From: Xenorhabdus szentirmaii DSM 16338
Lineage (GTDB): Bacteria > Pseudomonadota > Gammaproteobacteria > Enterobacterales > Enterobacteriaceae
DNA: 64,000 nucleotides
Assembly (NCBI RefSeq): GCF_002632585.1
Contig: NZ_NIBV01000002.1
Coordinates: forward strand, 285,013-349,012
Reading direction: 5' to 3'
The notes under the pieces are model-generated. The model was not told the origin of the DNA. It ran no database searches and saw only the letters and a list, made by a program, of their open reading frames with translations. A program made the translations under genes and the position numbers. Of this stretch, positions 29,028-39,379 are shown piece after piece; the first letter of the stretch is position 1; each line of letters opens with the position of its first letter.

Positions 29028-29768
29028 TTATCGTCCCCCCAAGTTGCCCGGTAAACGCACTTTTTTCTCAAGCATGCTCATAAGTAGCATGATAACGAGA
29101 TTAATCCCCATGTAAGCCAAAGTGATCGCGGTGAATGATTCATAAGCATGTGCTGAATAATCCAGCAATTTACCGGCCTGTGCTGCCATATCAACTAAAC
29201 CTATGGTGGAAGCGATAGCTGAGTTTTTTACCAGATTGAGCATTTCAGAGGTCATGGGAGGAATGATCACCCGATAGGCATTTGGCAGCATCACGTAACG
29301 GTAGGTTTGTGGCAAAGTTAACCCCATTGCCAGCCCGGCCGCTTTTTGCCCCCTTGGAAGAGACTGAATGGCAGCACGAACCTGTTCGCATATACGGGCG
29401 GCAGTAAATAATCCCAGACACAAGACAGAAGAAATAAAAAATTGAATATTGGGGTCCAATTCCATTTTGAACCAATTGCTTAAGTTTTTTGGCAGAAATT
29501 CTGGTACGACCAGATACCACGTAAAAAACTGGACAATGAGTGGAACGTTGCGGAATAACTCAACGTAGCAAGTTCCAAGCCCAGAAAGAAATTTATTCGG
29601 AACAGTGCGGAGAATGCCGAACAATGAACCAACAACAAGTGCAATCACCCAAGCACAGATAGAAAGAGCGATTGTCACTTGAAAACCTGAAATCAGCCAC
29701 CCTAAATAGGTGGTATTACCAAAAGGGGCAGCTTGTAAAAAGATGCCCCAATTCCAATCAACAGACAT
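29028..29768 (-). CDS. gltJ: Glutamate/aspartate ABC importer permease GltJ
   Basis: 246-residue HisMQ-family permease beginning MSVDWNWGIFLQAAPFG. It has the FRNVPLIVQFF segment and the EAA loop QKAAGLAMGLTLPQTYRYVMLPNAYR. It follows gltI after 147 bases that contain a strong terminator, so its expression is probably lower than that of the binding protein. Confidence 0.95.
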   Translation of the reverse strand: MSVDWNWGIFLQAAPFGNTTYLGWLISGFQVTIALSICAWVIALVVGSLFGILRTVPNKFLSGLGTCYVELFRNVPLIVQFFTWYLVVPEFLPKNLSNWFKMELDPNIQFFISSVLCLGLFTAARICEQVRAAIQSLPRGQKAAGLAMGLTLPQTYRYVMLPNAYRVIIPPMTSEMLNLVKNSAIASTIGLVDMAAQAGKLLDYSAHAYESFTAITLAYMGINLVIMLLMSMLEKKVRLPGNLGGR

Positions 29769-29847
29769 AACCGTGCTCCCTGAGGTGGGGGTTGGCTGTA
29801 ACGCCTAAAAACGATCCATTTTTTTAATAAATTAAGTCAAAAACGAG

Positions 29848-29880
29848 CTAAAAAAATGAGGTAGGGAACGGCTACCTCAC
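29848..29880 (-). terminator. Intrinsic terminator/attenuator between gltI and gltJ
   Basis: On the minus strand a perfect 8-bp stem TGAGGTAG / CTACCTCA with a 7-base loop is followed directly by seven T. It would stop most transcripts after gltI and let fewer proceed into gltJKL. In E. coli the same interval produces the sponge RNA SroC from the gltI 3' end; a counterpart here is possible but cannot be shown from sequence alone. Confidence 0.85.
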
Positions 29881-29915
29881 ACCCATCTTGCCAATGAAAT
29901 CGGGAATTTTCAGTG

Positions 29916-30803
29916 TTAATCCAAAGCTTTATCGTTTGGTGACTTAAATAATGCTCTCATCTCATCTGACATGCCGAAGTTCAGGTTCAGATTTTTGGGA
30001 GGAATGGGTTCTTTGAACCAGCGATCAAACATTTTTTCTGCTTCGCCAGAGGTTTGTACTTTCACAATGACATCATCCATCAACTTCTTGAATTGAGGAT
30101 CATTCTTGCGCAGCATACAACCATATGCTTCTTCGGATTGTGCTTTGCCAACAATGATCCACTGATCCGGTTTTTTCGCTTTTGCACGTTCACCCGCAAG
30201 TAATGCATCATCCATCATAAATGCGACTGCACGACCTGATTCCAATGTACGGAATGAATCACCGTGGTCTTTTGCACTGATGATGCGCATTTTCATTTTT
30301 TGCTCATCATTGAGTTTATTCAGCAGAATTTCAGATGTCGTACCGGAGGTTACAACGACATTTTTCCCGGCCAAGTCGCCAAATCCTTTGATACCTGAAT
30401 CTTTATTTGTCAGGAGGCGAGTACCAACGGAGAAAATTGTGTTGGAGAATGCCGCTTGTTTTTGTCGCTCAAGGTTGTTGGTGGTAGAACCACATTCAAA
30501 GTCAAATGTCCCGTTTTGCAACAGAGGAATACGGTTCTGAGAGGTAATCGGCACCAGTTTGATCTGTAAGTTAGGTATATCCAGTTTTTTCTTCACGGCA
30601 TCAACAATGAGGTTGGAGTAATCCTGGGAATAGCCAACGACATTTTGCTGATTATCGTAGTAAGAAAAAGGAACAGAAGACTCTCTGTGACCGATAGAGA
30701 TAACACCATTCTCTTTGATTTTTTTAAGTGTTCCGGTTAATTCTTCCGCGTGAACAACTCCTGTTGCGCTCAGTAACGCGACGGTTAACACCAACTTACG
30801 CAT
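29916..30803 (-). CDS. gltI: Glutamate/aspartate periplasmic binding protein GltI
   Basis: Solute-binding protein of the GltIJKL importer. The ATG at 30803 follows AAAGGAG at 6-base spacing, giving 295 residues with a signal peptide of 19 residues (ends VVHA). The mature part is very close to E. coli GltI: GHRESSVPFSYYDNQQ, GYSQDYSN, SQNRIPLLQNGTFDFECGST, RIISAKDHGDSFRTLESGRA and YGCMLRKNDPQFKKLMDD. Confidence 0.96.
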   Translation of the reverse strand: MRKLVLTVALLSATGVVHAEELTGTLKKIKENGVISIGHRESSVPFSYYDNQQNVVGYSQDYSNLIVDAVKKKLDIPNLQIKLVPITSQNRIPLLQNGTFDFECGSTTNNLERQKQAAFSNTIFSVGTRLLTNKDSGIKGFGDLAGKNVVVTSGTTSEILLNKLNDEQKMKMRIISAKDHGDSFRTLESGRAVAFMMDDALLAGERAKAKKPDQWIIVGKAQSEEAYGCMLRKNDPQFKKLMDDVIVKVQTSGEAEKMFDRWFKEPIPPKNLNLNFGMSDEMRALFKSPNDKALD

Positions 30804-31193
30804 ATACAACTCCTTTATTTGATTATTTTTTTACGAAATAGGGTTTTGTTGCAGATAACTACGTTGATGAAGAAAATTGTTTATCGAAACGATTTCCTGA
30901 ATCATTTTGTTTATACAATGTGAAAAAGTAATTCATTATGTTGCTTTTTTGAAACCATAATGTTTCCGTTTCGCGACATACTTCGCACTATAAATAAACA
31001 ATTGCACTTAAACATGATGAAAGTGAATAATATTGAATGTCGTTCACATTTTGAACTATTTGGATTAATATATTTTATCTTTGTCAATAAAAAGACTATT
31101 TCTCTTTATTTTTTTAATGACTGGTTTTATTGATTGGATAGTTGATTTTTTCTACTGAAATTGTCTAGGAAGAGTATTTTGTTAATTAATTGT
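30804..31193. other. Gene-free, A+T-rich control region upstream of gltI
   Basis: About 390 bases between gltI and the lnt 3' hairpin contain no credible gene on either strand. The ribosome site AAAGGAG of gltI is at the left end. The rest is strongly A+T-rich and presumably holds the gltI promoter; I could not single out a convincing -35/-10 pair or operator. Confidence 0.6.
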
Positions 31194-31226
31194 GAAATCA
31201 GGGTATTTTATTTATACCCTGATTTC
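31194..31226. terminator. 13-bp perfect hairpin downstream of lnt
   Basis: Bases 31194-31206 and 31214-31226 pair perfectly (gaaatcagggtat / ataccctgatttc) around a 7-base loop, 44 bases past the lnt stop codon. The minus-strand tail is ACAATTAATTAAC, so the U-run is weak, but the stem is strong and correctly placed to end the corC-lnt transcript. Confidence 0.65.
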
Positions 31227-31269
31227 ATTTAATGACTATGCAGGTAATGACAATGCTGAAAATAGGAAA

Positions 31270-32799
31270 TTAAACTTTCCTAAAGTTACGCAAAAAGGCA
31301 AAAATGAGAAACAATACTGTGGCTCCCCATACTGGCCAGTCACCAAACCGAAAATAAGGTGTTATTCCTGTAGCTGGTGTGACATTGGCATTCAATACCT
31401 GCCGTGTAAATTGCGGGATTTCTGCCTGAACAGAACCATCTGGCCGGACGACGGCGGTGATACCGTTATTCGTGCCTCTTAGTAAGGGGCGACCCAGTTC
31501 AAGGGCACGCATTCTGGCCATCTGGAAATGTTGCCATGGGCCGATAGAGCGCCCAAACCAGGCATCATTCGACACGGTCAGCAGAAATTCTGTATCGGGT
31601 TTAAAATTATCCCGGACTTGTTTACCCAAAATAATCTCGTAGCAGATAGCAGCAGTAATATTATGCCCTGCCACAGAGAGCTGCGGTTGGATGTAGTCAC
31701 CACGGCTGAATGATGACATTGGCAAATTGAACAAGGGAGCCAATGGGCGCAATATCGATTCCAGAGGCACAAATTCACCAAACGGTACGAGATGATGTTT
31801 GTCGTAGCGAATAGGGGCAGGGTATTGATAAGGCGTTTTGTCACCCAAAACGATCACGCTGTTATAGAATTTGTGACCATTTGATGCCGGTCTGACATCA
31901 ACAATGCCGGTGATAAGGCTGGTATTGTGCCGCCTTAGCCATGCATCCTGTTGGGCGAGGAAATAATGCTGGTTATATTCAGAATCGGGGATGGCGGATT
32001 CTGGCCAGATGATGATTTGAGCCTTGCCAATGAAAGGAAAACTGTCATTCAGGTAAATATCCAGCGTATTTTGAAGTGCATCAGGTTCCCATTTCAGATC
32101 TTGGGGAATATTGCCTTGAACCAATGCAATATTGGTGTTTTTTTCTGGTAGCAAGGTATACCACTGGTAGTGCTTCATGGGCCATGGCAACAGCAACAGG
32201 ATCATGGCAATGGCAGCGGATAACGGTTTTTTGTGGGCAACGGCAAAAACCAGTAGCCCACTGATTACCATCAACATGAAAGTAATGCCTTCCACACCCA
32301 AAACAGGTGCGATGGCTTTCATTGGGCCATCAATCTGACTATAGCCGAATTGCAACCATGGAAAACCCGTTAATACCCAGCCCCGCAAAAATTCAGTGAA
32401 TTGCCACAGTGCCGGGCCGGCAATCACTAATCTGATGAGATTGGCTACGGGAAAAAAGCGGTCCAGCAAACCTGCAAATAGGGCAGGATAAAGGGCAAGA
32501 TAAGCAGATAGCAGGAATACCAGGAAAATATTAACGGCGGTTGGCATTCCCCCAAAATTGGCGATACTGACATAAACCCAGTTCGCGCCACTGCCGAATA
32601 AACCAAGCCCCCAACATAAGCCGATAAAAAAAGCCTGACGGGTCGTTCTGTTTAATGTCAGGATTTGCAGGCCAAAGAGAGAAATGAGAGCGGCGGGCCA
32701 AAGATCAAAAGGTGAAAAAGCCAGCGTTCCACTGGCTCCGAAAAGAAGTGCCAGCACCACCCGCAGCCGCTGGCAACTCATTAATGAGGCTTTGTTCAT
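31270..32799 (-). CDS. lnt: Apolipoprotein N-acyltransferase Lnt
   Basis: 509-residue inner-membrane enzyme that adds the third acyl chain to lipoproteins. Eight or so hydrophobic N-terminal segments are followed by a nitrilase-type periplasmic domain with the catalytic Glu in IIWPESAIP, the Lys in [14 protein letters not shown] and the Cys in AAICYEI. It sits 10 bases after corC, as in E. coli, where the two are adjacent. Confidence 0.96.
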   Translation of the reverse strand: MNKASLMSCQRLRVVLALLFGASGTLAFSPFDLWPAALISLFGLQILTLNRTTRQAFFIGLCWGLGLFGSGANWVYVSIANFGGMPTAVNIFLVFLLSAYLALYPALFAGLLDRFFPVANLIRLVIAGPALWQFTEFLRGWVLTGFPWLQFGYSQIDGPMKAIAPVLGVEGITFMLMVISGLLVFAVAHKKPLSAAIAMILLLLPWPMKHYQWYTLLPEKNTNIALVQGNIPQDLKWEPDALQNTLDIYLNDSFPFIGKAQIIIWPESAIPDSEYNQHYFLAQQDAWLRRHNTSLITGIVDVRPASNGHKFYNSVIVLGDKTPYQYPAPIRYDKHHLVPFGEFVPLESILRPLAPLFNLPMSSFSRGDYIQPQLSVAGHNITAAICYEIILGKQVRDNFKPDTEFLLTVSNDAWFGRSIGPWQHFQMARMRALELGRPLLRGTNNGITAVVRPDGSVQAEIPQFTRQVLNANVTPATGITPYFRFGDWPVWGATVLFLIFAFLRNFRKV

Positions 32800-32809
32800 T
32801 CAGATCCTA

Positions 32810-33688
32810 TTATTGTTTATCGAGTTTAGGAACTTCAGCATCATTCGGTATTTTAACATGCACCTGAATGATTTTACGGCTATCAGACATTGCCACTTTG
32901 AAAAGATAGTCATCAATCGTGATGGATTCACCACGGGAAGGAAGATGACCAAATGCCTGCATAACCAGTCCGCCTATGGTATCAACTTCTTCGTCACTGA
33001 AATGGGTACCGAACACGTCATTGAAATCTTCAATTTGAGTCAATGCCCGAACCGAATAGGTATGACGACTTAACGGACGAATATCATTATCTTCTTCGTC
33101 ATCATATTCGTCTTCTATTTCACCCACAATCAGCTCAAGAATATCTTCAATGGTAACAAGTCCGGAAACACCACCAAATTCATCGATCACAATCGCCATG
33201 TGATAGCGTTGGGAACGGAACTCTTTGAGCAGGCGATCAACTCGTTTGCTTTCCGGCACCACGACAGCTTGGCGGAGCACTTTATCAATACTGAAAGGCT
33301 CTGCGTTTGTACGCATGAATGGCAATAGATCTTTTGCCATCAGTATACCTTCAATGTGATCTTTATCTTCGCTAATCACAGGGAAGCGCGAGTGGGCAGA
33401 GTCGGTAATAACATCCAGACATTCGTCCAGAGGTTGATTGCGTTTTAAGGTAACGATTTGTGAGCGTGGGATCATAATGTCACGCACGCGTTGGTCAGCG
33501 ATATCCATTACCCCTTCGAGCATCTCTCGGGTATCAGGATCGATGAGGTCATTCTGCTCAGAATCACGGATTAATTCCACTAAATCATCACGGTTTTTAG
33601 GTTCGCCGTGAAAAAGCTGATTAAGAAGCGCAAAAAAACCTTTCTTAGGATCAGGGCTATCGTTACTTGAAGGATGGTCGTCGCTCAT
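32810..33688 (-). CDS. corC: CorC/YbeX, CBS-pair and transporter-associated domain protein
   Basis: 292-residue cytoplasmic protein with two CBS domains (roughly residues 65-190, including [11 protein letters not shown] and [34 protein letters not shown]) and a C-terminal CorC_HlyC domain. It has been linked to Mg2+/Co2+ handling and to ribosome maintenance. It is the gene between ybeY and lnt in the conserved phoL-ybeY-corC-lnt order. Confidence 0.94.
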   Translation of the reverse strand: MSDDHPSSNDSPDPKKGFFALLNQLFHGEPKNRDDLVELIRDSEQNDLIDPDTREMLEGVMDIADQRVRDIMIPRSQIVTLKRNQPLDECLDVITDSAHSRFPVISEDKDHIEGILMAKDLLPFMRTNAEPFSIDKVLRQAVVVPESKRVDRLLKEFRSQRYHMAIVIDEFGGVSGLVTIEDILELIVGEIEDEYDDEEDNDIRPLSRHTYSVRALTQIEDFNDVFGTHFSDEEVDTIGGLVMQAFGHLPSRGESITIDDYLFKVAMSDSRKIIQVHVKIPNDAEVPKLDKQ

Positions 33689-33760
33689 GGCGTTTTAATG
33701 AAAATTCCCCAATAATAAAATCGTAGATTGTAATGTTTAACACAAAAATGTGAGTTGTGG

Positions 33761-34234
33761 TTATTCTTTTTCCGTCAGGTAAGGATCAGGATAACCCATT
33801 TTTTTCAGAATCTCCGTTTCCAGAGACTCCATCTCCTCTGCCTCATCGTCTTCAATGTGGTCATATCCCAGAAGATGAAGACTGCCGTGAACAACCATAT
33901 GAGCCCAGTGTTCCTCGGCCGTCTTTTGTTGTTCTTCTGATTCTTTTTCAACAACCTGACGACAGATGATTAAATCCCCCAATAAGGGTAATTCAATTTC
34001 AGGCGGAGCTTCAAAAGGAAAGGATAACACATTGGTTGGTTTATCTTTCCCGCGATAAGTGAGGTTTAAATCATGGCTTTCTGCCTCATCAACCAAACGA
34101 ATGGTCACTTCACTTTCTGCCTGAAATTGAGGTAAAACACCTTCCAGCCAGCGCTGGAAAAGGGCTTTCTCGGGAAGCCCTTCTGGATTTTCACATGCAA
34201 TTTGTAAATCTAATATCACTGAACCTGAACTCAT
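33761..34234 (-). CDS. ybeY: Endoribonuclease YbeY
   Basis: 157-residue metal-dependent RNase involved in 16S rRNA 3' maturation and ribosome quality control. The zinc-binding histidine motif [11 protein letters not shown] and the [19 protein letters not shown] segment are intact. Its ATG overlaps the phoL stop codon by 4 bases, so the two proteins are coupled. Confidence 0.96.
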   Translation of the reverse strand: MSSGSVILDLQIACENPEGLPEKALFQRWLEGVLPQFQAESEVTIRLVDEAESHDLNLTYRGKDKPTNVLSFPFEAPPEIELPLLGDLIICRQVVEKESEEQQKTAEEHWAHMVVHGSLHLLGYDHIEDDEAEEMESLETEILKKMGYPDPYLTEKE

Positions 34235-35277
34235 TGTGCTTCCTGTCGGTGTTTTTCATTGAGCGCCTGTTTACGCTTCTGTTCTGCGGCTTCCCATGCT
34301 TCATAGGCAATAACAACTTTTGCAACCACAGGATGACGGACAACGTCCTCACTGTACAAAAAGTTAAAGCTCAGGTCGTCAACATCGGATAAGACTTCCA
34401 CTGCATGGCTCAAACCTGATTTTTGCCCTCTGGGCAGGTCAATTTGGGTTACGTCCCCCGTGATGACCGCTTTAGAATTAAAGCCAATCCGTGTCAGAAA
34501 CATTTTCATTTGTTCAATAGTGGTATTCTGACTTTCGTCGAGAATAATAAAAGCATCATTGAGTGTGCGTCCACGCATATAAGCCAGTGGTGCGACTTCA
34601 ATAACGTTTCTTTCGATCAGCTTCTCAACTTTTTCAAATCCCAGCATCTCGAACAGGGCATCGTAAAGCGGGCGCAGATAAGGATCAACTTTCTGGCTTA
34701 AATCACCCGGCAAAAAACCTAATTTTTCACCCGCTTCAACAGCAGGGCGAGTCAGCAGGATACGACGGATTTCCTGACGCTCCAGTGCATCAACCGCAGC
34801 AGCGACAGCCAGATAGGTTTTTCCTGTTCCCGCAGGCCCAATCCCAAATGTAATGTCATGATCAAGTATATTGGCAATATATTGTGCCTGATTAGGGGTA
34901 CGGGGCTTGATCACTCCCCGTTTAGTTTTGATATTTACGGCCTTGCCATACTCAGGAATGCTTTCTGCGACTTGTTCCAGTATGCGGCTTTCGGTGATAG
35001 CCAAATGCACTTGCTCAGGTTCAAGGTTGGGTATCATGCCGCGCACAGGCGCGGTTTCGACGTAAAGATGACGCAGAATTTCAGCTGCCGCATTAACACA
35101 CAATGGCTTGCCTATTAGTTTGAAGCGATTGTCACGACGATTGATTTCAATGCCCAAACGACGCTCAACTTGCTTCAAGTTATCATCAAGTGGTCCGCAC
35201 AGACTCATCAAGCGCTGATTGTCTGTGGGCTCCATAAAGATCTCTTGTGTTGTTATTTTTGGATTTATTTGTGTCAC
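34231..35277 (-). CDS. phoL: PhoH-like ATPase PhoL (YbeZ)
   Basis: 348-residue PhoH-family P-loop ATPase/RNA helicase candidate. Walker [12 protein letters not shown], Walker [11 protein letters not shown] and the highly conserved [23 protein letters not shown] region are present. The start is a GTG at 35277 with GAGA upstream; an internal ATG at codon 15 (MEPTDNQRL) is the only alternative. It interacts functionally with YbeY, encoded directly downstream. Confidence 0.94.
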   Translation of the reverse strand: MTQINPKITTQEIFMEPTDNQRLMSLCGPLDDNLKQVERRLGIEINRRDNRFKLIGKPLCVNAAAEILRHLYVETAPVRGMIPNLEPEQVHLAITESRILEQVAESIPEYGKAVNIKTKRGVIKPRTPNQAQYIANILDHDITFGIGPAGTGKTYLAVAAAVDALERQEIRRILLTRPAVEAGEKLGFLPGDLSQKVDPYLRPLYDALFEMLGFEKVEKLIERNVIEVAPLAYMRGRTLNDAFIILDESQNTTIEQMKMFLTRIGFNSKAVITGDVTQIDLPRGQKSGLSHAVEVLSDVDDLSFNFLYSEDVVRHPVVAKVVIAYEAWEAAEQKRKQALNEKHRQEAQ

Positions 35278-35300
35278 TGATTATCTCTATGTTGGGGCGA

Positions 35301-36731
35301 TTACGGCTGGTAAAAGCCGACGCCGATTTCATCTTCCTTACGAGTACGAGCAATGACTGATTCAGGGGATTCATGAACACGTAAATCCATTTCATCTTCA
35401 GTTCGAATGACTTTACCACGCAGGGAGTTGGTGTATACGTCAACAATTTCAACATCAACAAATTTACCAATCATATCAGGCGCCCCTTCAAAGTTAACCA
35501 CCCGGTTATTTTCAGTGCGGCCGGAAAGCTCCATGATATTTTTGCGGGACGGGCCTTCAACGAGAATGCGCTGTGTGCTGCCAAGCATTGCACGGCTGAA
35601 ACTCATGGCTTGCTGATTAATACGCTGTTGTAGTAAGTATAGACGCTGTTTCTTCTCTTCTTCACTCACATCATCAGGTAAATCAGCTGCGGGGGTTCCC
35701 GGACGCGCTGAATAGATAAAGCTGAAACTCATGTCGAAGTTAACATCGGCAATCAATTTCATGGTTTTTTCGAAATCATCCTGTGTTTCACCCGGGAATC
35801 CGATGATAAAGTCAGAGCTTATCAGGATATCCGGGCGAGCTTTGCGTAAACGACGAATGATGCCTTTATATTCGAGAGCGGTATGAGCACGCTTCATCAG
35901 GGTCAGAATGCGGTCAGAACCACTCTGGACGGGCAGATGCAGGAAGCTCACCAATTCCGGAGTGTCTTCGTAAACGGCGATAATGTCGTCAGTAAACTCA
36001 ATGGGATGGCTGGTGGTGAAGCGAATGCGGTCAATGCCATCAATGGCGGCGACTAAACGCAACAGCTCTGCAAATGTGCAGATATCCCCATCAAATGTTG
36101 CACCACGATAAGCATTAACGTTTTGTCCAAGCAGGTTAACTTCGCGTACCCCTTGTGCAGCAAGCTGGGCAATTTCAAACAGAATATCATCGCAAGGGCG
36201 GCTGACTTCTTCTCCACGGGTATAAGGCACTACACAGAATGTGCAGTACTTATTGCAGCCTTCCATGATAGATACAAAAGCGCTTGGGCCTTCAGCGCGA
36301 GGTTCGGGCAGACGGTCAAATTTCTCGATTTCCGGGAAGCTGATATCAACAATCGGACTGCGGGTGCCTTTGACGTGATTAATCATTTCAGGCAAGCGAT
36401 GCAGGGTTTGTGGCCCGAAGATGATATCGACGCTAGGTGCGCGCTGGCGAATGAAATCCCCTTCTTGAGACGCGACACAGCCACCTACGCCAATAACAAT
36501 TTCAGGATTTTTATCTTTCAGATTTTTCCAGCGGCCCAGCTGATGAAAGACTTTTTCCTGCGCTTTTTCACGGATTGAACAAGTATTCAGGAGTAAGATA
36601 TCTGCTTCTTCGGCGACATCGGTTAACTGATAACCGTGAGTGGTTTCCAGCAGGTCGGCCATCTTGGATGAATCGTATTCATTCATCTGACAGCCCCAGG
36701 TTTTGATGTACAGTTTTTTTATCGTCGACAT
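35301..36731 (-). CDS. miaB: tRNA-2-methylthio-N6-dimethylallyladenosine synthase MiaB
   Basis: Radical-SAM methylthiotransferase that modifies A37 of UNN-reading tRNAs. The start at 36731 ([21 protein letters not shown]) gives 476 residues (E. coli 474); the longer upstream frame is unlikely. N-terminal cluster cysteines lie in WGCQM, NTCSI and GGCVA; the radical-SAM cluster is CNKYCTFC; the C-terminus is a TRAM domain ending near GVGFYQP. The gene is divergent from ubiF. Confidence 0.96.
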   Translation of the reverse strand: MSTIKKLYIKTWGCQMNEYDSSKMADLLETTHGYQLTDVAEEADILLLNTCSIREKAQEKVFHQLGRWKNLKDKNPEIVIGVGGCVASQEGDFIRQRAPSVDIIFGPQTLHRLPEMINHVKGTRSPIVDISFPEIEKFDRLPEPRAEGPSAFVSIMEGCNKYCTFCVVPYTRGEEVSRPCDDILFEIAQLAAQGVREVNLLGQNVNAYRGATFDGDICTFAELLRLVAAIDGIDRIRFTTSHPIEFTDDIIAVYEDTPELVSFLHLPVQSGSDRILTLMKRAHTALEYKGIIRRLRKARPDILISSDFIIGFPGETQDDFEKTMKLIADVNFDMSFSFIYSARPGTPAADLPDDVSEEEKKQRLYLLQQRINQQAMSFSRAMLGSTQRILVEGPSRKNIMELSGRTENNRVVNFEGAPDMIGKFVDVEIVDVYTNSLRGKVIRTEDEMDLRVHESPESVIARTRKEDEIGVGFYQP

Positions 36732-36928
36732 TTTTTGTATCCGGTGTTTCCAGTGGAATGATGCTTCAACACTGAAAAGCGCAAAGTATTGCACATAGTG
36801 TATTTAGCATAATATTGTTGGCTATTGTAGTCATTTGAGGCACCAGTGACCAGACTGTAACACCGGATATTCTCAGCCGGAAAGGGAAAATTCCGGTACA
36901 CTATTTTAATCAATAAGTTAATGGCGTG

Positions 36929-38122
36929 ATGAGTATGAATAATCCACAACAAAAATTCGATATCGTTGTCGTGGGAGCGGGCATGATTGGTGCCGCGACA
37001 GCACTGGGATTGGCTCAGGAAGGTTGGCGTGTTGCGTTGTTGGAGCATCAGCCACCAGCGCCTTACGATGCGGTGAATGAACCCGATGTTCGTGTCTCTG
37101 CGATTAGCTGTGCTTCTGTGGATTTACTGAAACAATTGGGAGCATGGAAAAATGTATTGCGGATGCGCTGTGCTCCTTACCGAAAATTAGAAACATGGGA
37201 ACAGCACGATTCTAATGTCATTTTCGATGCCAAAAATTTGGGGCTGCCAGAGCTGGGCTACATGGTGGAAAACCGGATTTTGCAATTGGCATTGTGGCAG
37301 GAGTTTGAACATTATCCCAATTTAACCCTGTTTTGCCCTTCCGCACTGAAATCGATGCAGCGTTCTGATGATCAAAAATCCTGGTTGGTAACCTTGGCGG
37401 ATGGGACGGAAATCAATAGCCGTTTAATCATTGGCGCAGATGGCGCCCGTTCTCAGGTTCGTCAATTGGCAGGCATTGGCAGCAAAGGATGGCAATATCG
37501 GCAGTCCTGTATGTTGATAACGGTCAAAACTGAGCAGCCTCAACAAGATACAACATGGCAGCAATTTTTTCCTTCCGGCCCGAGAGCTTTCCTGCCGCTG
37601 TTTGAACAATGGGCGTCATTGGTCTGGTACGATTCTCCAGCCCGTATCCGCCAATTGCAGTCGATGACAATGGCACAGCTTGAGCGGGAGATTTTTCAGG
37701 CATTTCCTGCCCGTTTGGGTAAAGTCACTCCGGTTGCAGCAGGTTCGTTTCCTCTGGTTCGTCATCATGCCAGCCGTTATGTTCAGGAAGGCCTCGTTTT
37801 GTTGGGCGATGCCGCCCACACCATCAATCCATTGGCAGGGCAAGGAGTGAATTTGGGATATCGGGATGTTGATACTCTGCTCAAAGTACTGACCGATGCT
37901 AAAGAATTGTTGGAAGAGTGGGATTCTCTGGCGGTTTTACAGCGTTATCAGCGCCGTCGGATGCCGGATAATTTAGTGATGCAGGCAGGGATGGATCTTT
38001 TCCATACTGCGTTCAGCCATGATTTACCGGGATTGAAAACAGTGCGCAATCTGGCATTGATGGCGGCACAGCGATCTGGTGCGATGAAAAATATTGTATT
38101 GAAATACGCATTGGGATTGTGA
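36929..38122 (+). CDS. ubiF: 3-demethoxyubiquinol 3-hydroxylase UbiF
   Basis: FAD monooxygenase of ubiquinone synthesis (hydroxylates C6 of the demethoxy intermediate). About 397 residues. FAD-binding VVGAGMIGAATALGLAQ is N-terminal, with the DVRVSAISCASVDLL, WASLVWYDSPARIRQLQ and LLGDAAHTINPLAGQGVNLGYRD motifs following. ATG codons at 36929 and 36935 are both possible starts; neither has a strong ribosome site. It diverges from miaB, as in E. coli. Confidence 0.95.
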   Translation: MSMNNPQQKFDIVVVGAGMIGAATALGLAQEGWRVALLEHQPPAPYDAVNEPDVRVSAISCASVDLLKQLGAWKNVLRMRCAPYRKLETWEQHDSNVIFDAKNLGLPELGYMVENRILQLALWQEFEHYPNLTLFCPSALKSMQRSDDQKSWLVTLADGTEINSRLIIGADGARSQVRQLAGIGSKGWQYRQSCMLITVKTEQPQQDTTWQQFFPSGPRAFLPLFEQWASLVWYDSPARIRQLQSMTMAQLEREIFQAFPARLGKVTPVAAGSFPLVRHHASRYVQEGLVLLGDAAHTINPLAGQGVNLGYRDVDTLLKVLTDAKELLEEWDSLAVLQRYQRRRMPDNLVMQAGMDLFHTAFSHDLPGLKTVRNLALMAAQRSGAMKNIVLKYALGL

Positions 38123-38191
38123 TTGATTCTCTTTTATCGCCAAGAAATCATGTTACTTATAAATGGCTAAAACATAATTTAGGTTTGAAAT

Positions 38192-38224
38192 AATCAGCCC
38201 TTATGGGGCTGATTTTGTTAGTTT
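38192..38224 (+). terminator. Intrinsic terminator of ubiF
   Basis: A perfect 9-bp stem aatcagccc / gggctgatt with a 5-base loop is followed by TTGTTAGTTTTAT, 70 bases after the ubiF stop. The last codons of the dead antitoxin gene on the other strand overlap this hairpin. Confidence 0.8.
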
Positions 38225-38630
38225 TATAAGAATATTTGCAGGAATTCCAAACATATTGTGCAGATTTCGGATCATAGGTAGAGTCAGATTGCGCTTGCGA
38301 TTGAGAATTTCATAAACACGATTGGATTTACCAATGGCGGGTTCCAAATCTTTAACTGTTAATCCTGATTGCTCCATTTTGTATTTAATCGCTTCAATAG
38401 GATCGGGGGATCAATTGGATCATGTTCCGCCTCATAAGCTTCTATTAGCAGCACCATGATTTCCATATAATCAAATTCAGAAATTCCAATTTCAGGTTGA
38501 TTATCAAACAATAGCGCAATTAACGCATTTTGATAATTTTGCTCTGTTCTAATGGGTTTAATGGTTGTTCTGCCTCAGGATGCTTTTCCCAAAATGCTTT
38601 TAATGATGCAACGGATATTATTTTTATCAA
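38201..38630 (-). pseudogene. Degraded HigB-HigA toxin-antitoxin module
   Basis: Reading leftward from 38630, a TTG-started frame encodes a HigB-like toxin beginning (IKIISVASLKAFWEKHPEAE) that stops making sense after about 24 codons. It runs into HigA-type antitoxin sequence in another frame (KPIRTEQNYQNALIALL..., EIMVLLIEAYEAEHDPIDPP). At the five-C run (38405-38409) one base is missing; the frame then resumes with DPIEAIKYKMEQSGLTVKDLEPAIG and the HTH tail NRVYEILNRKRNLTLPMIRNL, ending at 38201. So the toxin is mostly deleted and the antitoxin is frameshifted. Family assignment is by recognised motifs. Confidence 0.8.
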
Positions 38631-38828
38631 TCCACGCTAGTCCCGGAATGGGACTTATGCAAGTAATAGTATAATTTTCAAACCATCACATTTAATTAAC
38701 GATATCTTGCATACTATCTGGCAGCCATTTTATAAGCGGGAATTGCTGTACTTGATGGTGATTAAGAAGTCTGGGAAATTGGGATAGTGCTATCAATAAT
38801 GGGGTTATTTTGATTGGTAATAGAAAAC
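38631..38828. other. Noncoding stretch between higBA remnant and tRNA operon
   Basis: I see no credible gene here. There is a small hairpin agtccc / gggact at 38639-38655 beside the toxin remnant. The rest is A+T-rich and may be further decayed accessory DNA. Confidence 0.4.
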
Positions 38829-38851
38829 AAAAAAGCCACCTTTGGTGACCT
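38829..38851 (-). terminator. Terminator of the tRNA operon
   Basis: On the minus strand a 6-bp stem (GTCACC / GGTGGC with one G-T pair) around AAA is followed by six T. It lies 28 bases after the last tRNA gene. Confidence 0.75.
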
Positions 38852-38878
38852 TATTCATCTTCCATTTATCTAAAACGT

Positions 38879-38953
38879 TGGCTGGGGTACCAGGATTCGA
38901 ACCTGGGAATGCCGGAATCAGAATCCGGTGCCTTACCGCTTGGCGATACCCCA
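38879..38953 (-). tRNA. tRNA-Gln (anticodon CTG)
   Basis: 75 bases including an encoded CCA. Reading from 38953: acceptor TGGGGTA pairs with TACCCCA, anticodon loop contains CTG between CCGGATT and ATTCCGG, and the T-loop is GTTCGAATC. Last gene of the six-tRNA operon. Confidence 0.97.
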
Positions 38954-38967
38954 ACTGAGTTTGTAAA

Positions 38968-39044
38968 TGGTGGCTACGACGGGAATCGAACCTGTGACCC
39001 CAGCATTATGAGTGCTGTGCTCTAACCAGCTGAGCTACGTAGCC
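38968..39044 (-). tRNA. tRNA-Met (elongator, anticodon CAT)
   Basis: 77 bases with encoded CCA. Starts GGCTACG and has CTCATAA in the anticodon loop. The body equals the other tRNA-Met copy at 39470-39546. It begins with an ordinary G-C pair, so it is the elongator and not the initiator. Confidence 0.96.
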
Positions 39045-39078
39045 ATTTACATAAAAACGTTGAAAACCTTCAGTAAGA

Positions 39079-39153
39079 TGGCTGGGGTACCAGGATTCGA
39101 ACCTGGGAATGCCAGGATCAAAACCTGGTGCCTTACCGCTTGGCGATACCCCA
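39079..39153 (-). tRNA. tRNA-Gln (anticodon TTG)
   Basis: 75 bases with encoded CCA; TTTTGAT in the anticodon loop and a T-arm identical to the CTG copy at 38879-38953. Confidence 0.97.
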
Positions 39154-39235
39154 ACTGAATGTTATCAATGCAACCTTGTTACTCTTAGAATATGAGTTTA
39201 ACTCTTTTTTGTTTTATGTGGTTGTCTCAGTTAAA

Positions 39236-39310
39236 TGGCTGGGGTACCTGGATTCGAACCAGGGTATGCCAGGATCAAAACCTGGTGCCTTACCGCTTGG
39301 CGATACCCCA
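39236..39310 (-). tRNA. tRNA-Gln (anticodon TTG), variant T-arm
   Basis: 75 bases with encoded CCA. Identical to its neighbour at 39079-39153 in acceptor, D-arm and anticodon arm. The T-stem uses CCTGG/CCAGG in place of CCAGG/CCTGG, and the variable region differs by one base; pairing is preserved. Confidence 0.97.
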
Positions 39311-39379
39311 CCTGAAACAACATACTAAAACTTAAAACAGCGACTTGAACATATTCTAAGTACAACCCGATAAAGAAAA

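Noticed and set aside
38641..38828. Possible further gene fragment (LHTIWQPFYKRELLYL frame) right of the HigBA remnant
   Set aside because: Too short and with no motif I recognise; left as noncoding.
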